In this document: positions 1-9,400 of the stretch, piece after piece
How positions within the stretch are numbered: the first letter of the stretch is position 1
Layout of the letters: each line of letters starts with the position of its first letter
Assembly (NCBI GenBank): GCA_934045075.1
Contig: OW203748.1
Location: 11,176,794 to 11,240,793 of the forward strand
Source: Yponomeuta sedellus
Lineage: Eukaryota; Arthropoda; Insecta; Lepidoptera; Yponomeutidae
Length of the DNA: 64,000 nt
Direction of reading: 5' to 3'
Notes under the pieces: generated by a model
Seen by the model: the letters and a program-made list of their open reading frames with translations, nothing else
Databases searched by the model: none
What the model was told of the DNA's origin: nothing
Made by a program: the position numbers and the translations under genes

Positions 1-112
1 ATCAAAAAATATATAAGAATAGTTGGCAAATGATTATTCCGCAAAATAATATTATTTGAAACGTTAGTTGCCAAATGATAATCGGCCGAAAATGTTTCTG
101 CAAAAAGGCAGA

Positions 113-511
113 GAACCACCTCGGCTACTGTCGGATAGAATCGGATATATTCGTGTAATAGAAATATCGGAAAAAATATGACACTTAATTTCGAATAACT
201 TTTATAAACCTATTTAGAGACTAAAAATTACACCCATGCCGGGATTCGAACCCGCAACCTCTGGCTATCCGTGCCTGCGCTCTCCTAATTGAGCCAATGA
301 AAAAAAAAATTTTTAGCCTCTAAATAGGTTTATAAAATTTGTTCCTTAGCACGGGTTAGTGCATTAAAAATAGTATATTCGAATAACTTTTCAAAATAGT
401 GAAGAAAAGTTTTCTACAGAGCAGTAAGTAGTATTACACTCGTGTGCTGTCGGCGAAAACCGAAGCCTGCTCTAGAGCCCGAGGTATATTCTAAAAGATA
501 ACAGACTATAC
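113..511. mobile_element. Inverted-repeat element M1, copy 1, split by a SINE
   Basis: It resembles the intact copy at 45830-46062 (ends CTGTCTGTTAGCTTTTAGAA). Here it is opened at 204-377 by a tRNA-like SINE, and its left end is truncated. Confidence 0.7.
204..377 (+). mobile_element. tRNA-like SINE-A, internally inverted copy
   Basis: It is bounded by a 14-bp target-site duplication (TTCGAATAACTTTT at 190-203 and 378-391). The left part carries the tRNA-like body on the minus strand (box B read as GGTTCGAATCCCGG). The right part carries the SINE tail (CTCTAAATAGG, GCACGGGTTAGTGC) on the plus strand. Confidence 0.75.
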
Positions 512-654
512 ATTGCTTCTGGCCCCACACCAGGATACCCTGTGTCGTGGAAACCAGAAACAGCGACATCACAAACATGTAAACATCCAAGACCTGGGGA
601 TTTTTATTTTTATTATTAGCATGACGAATAATTTATAAGTTCTTTTCCATAATG

Positions 655-1290
655 TAGGGATACATTTATTACCTATTTACAAAAAAATCTATATCTCAGT
701 AATAAGCTGCAGTTTAAGGAAGGTTAAGGCCATTTTTCTAAAATTATTTTAAATCTGTGGGAAAACAGCTCGCAGTGCCATGGCGTCGAATCTGACGTCA
801 CGCCAAGGTAAACAAACATCGCAATCACTAGTAGTCACAAGAAAGCACGGGTGAAGTTTACTAAGCGTGACGTCACGCGGCGTGATGGGTGTTTCAGTCA
901 AAATGGCTGAAATAATAATAAATAATAATAAATATTCATGGATATATTACACAGATCTCGTTAGCCCTATACTAAGTACAACTAAATGACTTGTGTTATA
1001 GGTGCTAACTCGACGATAGATTTAATACAATAAATACATAGATAACATCCAAGACCCGAGACAAACTAGAAAAGTTCGTTTCCTAGTTTGACCCGGCCGG
1101 GGATCGAACCCGAGACCTTCGGTTTTACAGCAGCGTGCCGAACCGCTGCGCCAGTATTAGAAGTATTATAAGCTTTTATTTTATTGAAAATATTGGTAAT
1201 CTCTTTTCGTTTTATGAAACTAAATCAGTGTTTGAAATCCTTCTAAGCCGTACTTTCCCCTAATATTGTTAAATCTTTGATTATTAGATA
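655..1290 (+). repeat. Repeat family M2, copy 1, split by SINE-B
   Basis: It shares long blocks (GAATCTGACGTCACGC, the AAATGGCTGA segment, TTAAATCTTTGATTATT) with 51160-51500 and, reversed, 33215-33480. A SINE-B copy interrupts it near 900-1165. Confidence 0.65.
900..1165 (-). mobile_element. tRNA-like SINE-B
   Basis: On the minus strand the tRNA-like head (TGGCGCAGCGGTT box A, GGTTCGATCCC box B) is followed by the tail also present in the plus-strand copy at 60229-60480. Confidence 0.8.
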
Positions 1291-1299
1291 CTGTCGACA

Positions 1300-1450
1300 C
1301 GCCCACGTAATGAGATGTTTGCAGCGACTGGATGGCATGGCATGCCACTGGATGCAGCGTCCAGTGGCATCTTCACTCACACTAGATGGGTGACTAATGG
1401 GACGCTGTAGAGCCTGGGACATTGTTTCTTAGATGGAGTAGGCTTGCCCA
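1300..1450 (+). repeat. Unclassified repeat shared with 46155-46280
   Basis: Both contain AATGAGATG, GCGTCCAGTGG and CTTCACTCACACTAGATGGG followed by GGCTTGCC. The family was not identified. Confidence 0.5.
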
Positions 1451-1534
1451 GCAATAGTCAATATGTAACTATGTATGAGTATCGCGAATCATTAAGAAAT
1501 CAAGTTTAGTTTCAGCCGTATCATAATTATACTC

Positions 1535-2230
1535 ACATAATCAAATCGCAGATGCTATTTTTACATAGTTTCAAATGCCTGAAAGTGTCAAATTTTAAAT
1601 TGACTTCATCAAATCGCAAATGCTATGTTTATATAGTTTCAAATGCCTGAAAGCGTCAAATTTTAAATTCACTTAATCAAATCGTAGACGCTATGTTTAC
1701 ATAGTTTGAAATGCCTGAAAGCGTCAAATTTTAAATTGACTTCATCAAATCGCAGATGTTATGTTTAGGTACATAGTTTCATATGCCTGAAAGCGTCAAA
1801 TTTAAAATTCTGATAATCAAAACGGAGATGCTATTGTTTACATAGTTTCATATGCCTTAAAGCGTCAAATTATATTCACATAATCACATAATTCACATAA
1901 TCAAAACGCAGATGTACTGTTTACATAGATTCAAATGCCTTAGATATCAACAAGTATATGCCCCCACTGCTGGGTCACGGGTCTCTTCCTGCATCGCAGG
2001 AAGGTTAGGCCATACTCGACCACGCATGCCAAGTCTGGGTTGGTCAATATTTAAATAAACATAATCAAATCGTAATTGCTGTGTTTATAAAGTTTCAGAT
2101 GCCTTAATGCGTCAAATGTTAAATTAATATAATCAAATCGCAGATGCTATATCTAATTACATAGTTTCAAATCCCTTAAAACGTAATTTTTTTAATTCAC
2201 ATAAGCAATTCGCCAATGCTATGTTCATAT
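1535..2230. repeat. Minisatellite with 66-69 bp units, about nine copies, interrupted
   Basis: The unit begins near ATCAAATCGCAGATGCTATG and includes CATAGTTTCAAATGCCTGAA and GCGTCAAATTTTAAATT. Copies begin near 1541, 1607, 1675, 1744 and 1817 and become more divergent to the right. A 5S-SINE fragment (1950-2045) splits the array and a Jockey 3' end abuts it at 2232. Confidence 0.85.
1950..2045 (-). mobile_element. 5S-derived SINE fragment
   Basis: It carries the tail block CCCCCACTGCTGGG ... TTCCTGCATCGCAGGAAGG common to all 5S-SINE copies; the 5S part is missing. Confidence 0.7.
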
Positions 2231-2231
2231 G

Positions 2232-2470
2232 AAATGAAATGAAAAAGGTTTTATTCAAAGTGCAGAAGCTGCGGCTTAATGAACGTTACAATTCCAACTA
2301 GGTATCTCTTTCAAAATCTAGATCATTTTGGAGAAAAAATGGACAAAAAAACTCCAAACTTAGTCTTTGCAAAGTTCTTAATTAACAGAGTTTACATAAT
2401 TATTATAAAACATAGAACTCATGCATTGTACTGGCTTTGATTACAGACATCATTGTCATCCAAATGAAAA
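2232..2470 (-). mobile_element. Jockey-like 3' UTR fragment
   Basis: The minus strand ends with ...TTTGAATAAAACC then TTTTTCATTTC, a polyadenylation-like end shared with 3092-3245, 3508-4090 and 4888-5072. Confidence 0.65.
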
Positions 2471-2990
2471 TGTAGATACAACTGTGCTGCGCTACAGAAC
2501 ACCGTCAACGCCACCTAGTGTTAAAATTAGCGAACTTCAGTTTTGCTGTTCAATGCTTATTTTGCCGTTGTCTTTCAGGTTGGGATCACTGGCTAAGACC
2601 GCTGCAACGAATACATGTCGGCTCCCATTAACGCCGCAGCGAGTATAATTTTTTTATTGCACAAAATATAACGTGTACATAAGATAATGGTGTACAAAAA
2701 AATATGTACAACAGGTGGGCTTTGTGATAATTGCATTTTCTATTAGTCAACCAGCACGACGTACAGGAGAAGTATTTCGTTGATTAGAGCAAAGCAGCCA
2801 TTACTCAGATCCTACTGATTTCTGTCACTAGATGGCGCTAGTGCCGCGTAAAACATGGCGCAGTTTGGGCTTAACTTCGTTAATTAACGCTTACATATAG
2901 AAGTTTCGCGAAAAAAACCGGCCGTGTATCCCTACACATCCCCACCTCTTTTTGAGTGCGTTTTTTTTAACTAACGATTTGCGTTTTACA
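2471..2990. other. Stretch without a recognised gene
   Basis: Mixed AT-rich DNA containing an isolated CTAGATGGCGCTAG-type word near 2830, which is common in insect repeats. No exon with good splice sites was found. Confidence 0.4.
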
Positions 2991-3261
2991 ATCGGTCGAT
3001 CGATATCAACCAATGAATTAAAATACAATCAATAAATAAATCAATCAATAAACCAATCAATCAATCAGTCGGTCGGTCGGTCAATCAATTAATGAAATGA
3101 AAAGGTTTTATTCAAAGTAGCACAGAAACTGAGGCTTAATGAAACGTTACAAGTCAAACTAGGTGTCCATTTCAAAATTTAGATCATTTAGGAGAAAAAA
3201 TGGACAAAAAAACTCCAAACTTAGTCTTTTCAAAATTCCTTAATTAACATAGTTAATTAAC

Positions 3262-3310
<49 letters not shown>
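2990..3310. repeat. (AATC)n-type microsatellites flanking a Jockey 3' end
   Basis: Runs of AATCAATC-like units lie at about 3020-3090 and perfect runs at about 3262-3309. A Jockey 3' fragment (3092-3245) separates them. Confidence 0.85.
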
Positions 3311-3311
<1 letters not shown>

Positions 3312-3381
3312 ATGGACGAAAAACCTCCACACTAACAAAACAAAGTAAGACTAAATCACAGCTTGGTACGTCAGTTCTTAC

Positions 3382-3463
3382 CGTCCCCATCGCTGGATTG
3401 CAGCAGGCAGGTCACCGTAGTGTTGTCTGGACCGATGAATTCGCCGGCAGCCCCCGTCGACTC
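3382..3463 (-). CDS. Last visible exon of the unrecognised minus-strand gene
   Basis: This 82-base exon has acceptor GTATTTTCAG and donor ACG/GTAAGA. It reads [18 protein letters not shown] and onward, and ends in phase 1. Codon use is GC-richer than the surrounding AT-rich repeats, as expected of a real exon. The next exon was not found. Confidence 0.7.
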
Positions 3464-6400
3464 CTGAAAATACAAACGAGTCCCATTCAGATTCTGAAAT
3501 TAAATGAAAAGGTTTTATTCAAAGTAGCGCCGAAACTGCGGCTTAATGAACGTGACAATTCAAACTAGGTGTCCGTTTCAAAATCTAGATCATTTTGGAG
3601 AATTTTTTTCTTCTTATTATAGTTGTCCATCTGCCATCAGCTTCTGTGCCATTATCAGATTGTCTGTTTGCTTTTTAGTGTTTGGGAAGCTGTCTTCCAT
3701 TGAAGGCAACTTCATTGTTGTCAACTTAGCTGCACTGGCTAAAAAAGTTCAAGATATTGGGACGTTTCAGTCGTGCAACGTCATTATCTGTGGTCAAAAG
3801 CTCATTTGCAAGAGGATTTATGTGCTTCTATAGGCGGAGTTTGTATGACTCAATTCTTGACTTTATCTCTTGTTTAACTGTAGGCATTTCAAGATAACAG
3901 TGTATTTCTTCATTCCTTGTGAACCAGGGCGCTGCGCATATGGTACGAAGAATTTTGTTTTGGATTCTTTGTAGTATTTCTATGTTCGATGAGCCGACCC
4001 CCATAGTTCGATGGCGTATATCCAGATAGGTTTGAGTGTTGCTTTGTAGACCATGAGCTTGTTGATTACTGACAGTTTAGATGAAATGGAGAAAATGGAG
4101 AAAAATGGACAAAAAAATTCCATTAGTCTTTTCAGAGTCCTTAATTAACATAGATTACATAATTATTATAAAGCATAGAACTCATGCATTGTACTGGCTT
4201 CAATTCCAGACCTCATTGTCATCTAAATAATCCTTTATTGGCACAAAGTGTGCTTAACATATTTTTTGAACCGCGTTTTAATATAATTATCAGGTATTAT
4301 AGAAGCGTATGCAATGCCAAATAAAGGATGTATTAATCTTTGCCAGCCTAAATAGTGGGAACAAAAGTTTATGTTTATTTCTAGTATTTATTTACATTGT
4401 GTTAGCTACCTAAAGTTTTAAGGTTACTGATATTGTTTCTGACGTACATAATGTTTTCATAGATATACTGACTGGCAACTGTCAGGATAATAGTTTCTTT
4501 AAAGAAATCTCTTAACGAATCTCTACTGCCTGGCCTATAAATGAATCTGATTGCTCTCTTCTGCAAGACGAAGATGGTCTCAATGTCTGCTGCCCGTCCC
4601 CACAGTAGCATGCCACAGGGCATAACACTATGGAAGTAACTAAAATAAACAAGCCTAGCAGTTGCGACGTCAGTTTGTTCCCTAATTCTTTCAACTTGAT
4701 TCTGGATTGAATACGTGACTGTTAAGAAGCTTTTGTATCGTGTATGCCTGGAAACGCATTCTTTTATTTGGAGTAAGTAGGTTAGGATATAATAAAATAG
4801 AATGGAATAAAACCGATTAGAATAGAATACAACGGTATGAAACCGAACGGAACGGAACGGAACACAACAGAATAGAATAAAACAAAAAAGTTTTCATTCA
4901 CAAATTATGCCAAAAGGGCTACTAAAACATAAAGGATTATTTAGATGACAATGAGGTCTGGAATTAGCCAGTACAATGCAGGAGTTCTATGTTTTATAAT
5001 AATTATGTAAATAACGTTCATTAAGCCGCAGTTTCTGCGCTACTTTGAATAAAACCTTTTCATTCCATTTCAATTAATAATAAATCTCTTTAGAATCGAC
5101 TGATCGACGCGCGAGCATAATTTCTTTTGTCCGTTCTTCTACGTACAGAATCACTTACTGTCTATTATAATTTCCTTTTTTAAGGACGGTAAAGTGTTAT
5201 CCATATATCTAGTACAGACTTTAGATAGGTAATAGATACATAGATAGATAGATAGAGAATACTTTATTGCGCAACTAGAAAAAGAATACAACCATGATTT
5301 CTTAAATCTATTTATAGAATATTTTCGGGGCTTAATCGCGTAGTAATTTATTGCTATTTTATACTACTATTTATCCTATTTATACTACGCGATTAAGCCC
5401 CGAAAATATTCTAACAATGTGTTCAAGTCGCGAAAGTTTAAAATATGTTTCTCAAATCTATGTCAATTTACACAGGGTGCAGTTAAGGATTTCTTAACAA
5501 CTCACCGAATTCCCGATCAATCTGTATTGGTCACCTTCGCTACCTTCACATCTGGAACGGGAGCAGATATTTTAGGTCAGGACAAAAATTCACACTAAAA
5601 TTAAGTGTGCGGGAGCAGATATTTTAGGTCAGGACAAAAATTCACACTAAAATTAAGTGTGCGGGAGCAGATATTTTAGGTCAGGTCAAAAATTCACACT
5701 AAAATTAAGTGTGCGGGAGCAGATATTTTAGGTCAGGACAAAAAGTCACACTAAAATTAAGTGTGCGGGAGCAGATATTTTAGCTCAGGACAAAAAGTCA
5801 CACTAAAATTAAGTAAGTGTGGTAAGAAATCAGCCACGTCGTTACAATGCCCTTGTTCGTTCCGGGGCATACCTGATGCAAAGGAACTGCCTGGCGGTGC
5901 AACGGGGTAACGCTGCTATCGATCAAACCTTGTATGTCCCCACTGCTGAGGCACGGGTCCCTGCCTGCATCGCAGGAAGGTTAGGCCTTACTCCACCACG
6001 GTGGCCAAATCCGGGTTGCTGGAGGAATGCAAGACAGTGGCGGGCCTTACAGTCAGAAGTTATGAAGCCGCCCATAAGGCCTCTGACATGGCTTAACGAC
6101 TGCCATTGCATGACAGCCGGCACCAACGGCTTAACGTGCCTTGTGAAGCACTGAGGCGCTCGGAAAAATGCCACTAGCGGTAGTCACGGGACAGTCACCC
6201 ATCCTGCACCAATCACTCGGTTCGTCTAGGCCACGAGCGCTTCTATTAGTAGTTCCATTTTCTATTAGTGGTTAGTTAATTGACACAGCCCTCTGAACAT
6301 TACTCCCGCAGGACATCTCAGGGAGAAGGCAGTGGCTGAAAACCAGCGCTGTCCGGGGCTGACCTGGGTCAGCATAAGCTGAGCCACTACCTTTTGCCTT

Positions 6401-9400
6401 ATTTTGCCTTATTTAGAATACTTGCCTTATTTAGAAAACTGTGTGTGCGAATCGCGAATCATTAACGCGATAATCATTACACGGACGGCTTCCACGCGAT
6501 AATGCGAAAGAGAGCGGCATCCCTTTTGTTTAGATCATTGCCGACAAGATCGATAATCCTATCCTGGCGCATCGGGTTAAGCTGCGTCTCGCAGGCTAGA
6601 GTCTGTCGGTGGCGGTTGTTTCATACATTGTAATTGTTTCTACTAATAAAGACTTAAGGACGTAAGGACTTTGTTGTACTAACGAATTAATTTCAATATT
6701 TTATAAAATTTCATATTTCTATATTTACTCAAATTACACAAAAGTTTATTTTTAATATACCTGTCAGATGAATTTAAATATAATAATTTCTTAATAATTG
6801 TGTATCAATCTGTGACATGTGTTATTTCTGTGTCTTAATTATCTGTGTGTGAATGTGTATGGATCTCGGTCTGAAATAAAAACGTTTCATTCATTAAGAA
6901 ACACCACAGCCCGCTACATTGGAAGCAGTGCCACTCACCTCACGAATGTCAGATTGACCAAGTCGAGCTGCAGAAGACCGCCAGCCTTGGTTCTGTTGTC
7001 ACATATCTGCGTGTACTTCGTACTGTCTATCCCTGTCTCCACCTGGATCGTCTCCGTGTCCTGAAAGTACAAAACAAATCATCATCATCAAACCCTTATC
7101 GTCGTTCATATTTATTTATTTGTTTATTTGTTTGTTTGTTTGTTTGTTTGTTTGTTTGTTTGTTTGTTTGTTTGTTTGTTTGTTTGTTTGTTTGTTTATT
7201 TATTTATTTATACATATTGCAAAATGTTCTATGTCAAAAAACACTGTTTTCGTTTTTTTCATCTAAATTGCAGGAAATCTTGATTTCAATGTCAGCCTGT
7301 GTTGGTAAGGATTATGTCTTGCAATTCTTTGTAATTTTTCAATTTTTCATATAAATTTGGTGGAAAAAGCGTAAATATTTTTTTGTTGACATGGCGCATT
7401 CTGCAACATGGACCGAGAGGCACGTTTCTCTTCCCTGAGGAAGGTATAGGCCATTCTCCACCACGGGGGCCAAGTCCGGAATGGTGAAGGCTTGCAAGAC
7501 TAGTGGCCGGTCTTACTGTGAGAAGTTATCAAGCCGCACTAAGGCCTCTGACTTGGCTTAACGACTGCCATCTATCGACGGCAGCCGGCACTAACTGCAT
7601 AGCGTGCCTTGCGAAGCACGGAACCACCCTTAAAAATGCCACTAGCGTTAGTGATATCTTATTTTAAGTTTGTTATTTCTATCATTTGCGAAATATATTT
7701 AGTTCGCTTTAATACATTTCTATTATAAATGTATTATTCTACTAATATTATAAACGTCAAGGTTTGTATGTATGTATGTATGTATGTATGTATGAATGTA
7801 TGTATGTATGTATGTATGTATGTATGTATGTATGTATGTATGTATGTATGTATGTATGGATCTTTGTTACTCAATCACGCCAGAACTGCTGAACGGATGA
7901 TGAGATGAAATTCGGCACAGAGATAGATTATAGTCTGGAACAGTTCAAAGACTACTTTTTATTTAATATACGGTCGCAGTCTAAAAATGTTTTATCAGTT
8001 TCCAAATTAGATTCTTTAGCACACTGTGTGCAGTAAAGTCTGAAATGCTATATCTAGGTACGTATTACTTGTAGACTTTTCGTCCGGATTTACTTACGGG
8101 TGTTGTTATATCGGAAAAGTCCGACCATTTCGGATTCCGATATAACAACACCCGTAAGTAAATCCGGACTAAAAGTCTACAATGTGTTGTGCTTACGTAT
8201 TACTTTTTAATAGTTGTAGCATCGATTCTAACAAAAAGAGTATTCATGACGTTTTGATGATGAAACTCTTTTCTTTATTTAAAAGTTGACATAAATGAAT
8301 TTTTTACAATGACATTTATCAAAAATACTAGGATTGAAATAATAAATTGATTGCAAAACCACGGCAACCTCGCTTGGGTGAATCTCTATTGCTTCTTCTA
8401 TGCTCTATGCCTAATCAAATCACATAATATCATCGACCATGTGACATAGATTTGTGCATGCAATTACCAACCATAAGGTGGTAAACATTTTCAGACCGCG
8501 AGTGTACATAATAATTTCTTCGCGAACTTTGTCGTGGGCAGTAGTGTAGGTATAATTTTCGCTAATTTCCTCTGCCACGTGTGAATTTTTTTTCTTCTTC
8601 TTCATATTTGTCCCTCCCGTAATGAGCGCCATCGCCCTGTCTTCAGCTTGTCGCATCCAGCATCTGACGGCAGTTTTTCTCAGATCTTCATCCCACCTGG
8701 TCGGAGGGCCTCCTACACTACGTTTGCCGAGTCGCGGTTTCAATTCAAATACACGTTACTCCTTTTTTGAATTTTTATTTATGTCATATTTATGTACCGC
8801 TTATGTATGTGTGTTAAATAAAAAAAGACTTTTAAAAACCTATTTAATAAACCTATATTCAGATAATCATGTGGATACAGCGATATCATTCCGATGTAAA
8901 ACCTAACTGCAAAGTAGGTACTTGGGGCTGCAAGTGATGCAAATTACTTCAGCCAGATGTCTCTGCCTGTACGTAATACAGAGAGTATTTAAAAACCTAT
9001 TTAGAGGCTAAAAATTTCACCCATGCCGGGATTCGAACCCGCAACCTCTGGCTATCCGTACCAGCGCTCTACCAATTGAGCCAATGGGCGACTCACGACA
9101 TCAGTGAAATTTCGAACCTCTTTACAATATTCTCTGTATTACGTACAGACTCTCTAAATAGGTTTTTAAATTTGTTCCTTAGCACGGGTTAGTGCATTAA
9201 AAATAAAAATAGTGTAAACAGAGAGTATTGTTAAGAGGTTTCGCAATTTCGCTGATGCTGCCACTTGCCCATTGGCTCAGTTGGGAGAGCGCTGGTGTGG
9301 GTAGCCCGAGGTCGCGGGTTCGAGTCCCGGCATGGGAATTTTTAGTCTCTAAACAGGTTTTTAAAAATTTTCCTCAGCACGAGTTAGTGCAACAAAAAGA

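Noticed and set aside
226..300. tRNA gene (box A and box B on the minus strand)
   Set aside because: The same tRNA-like unit recurs with a shared tail and target-site duplications, so it is the head of a SINE.
5819..6154. 111-codon open frame
   Set aside because: It lies mainly in a 5S-SINE; similar frames recur in other copies.
7136..7354. 72-codon open frame (Phe, Val, Cys, Leu repeats)
   Set aside because: It is a translation of a (TTTG)n microsatellite.
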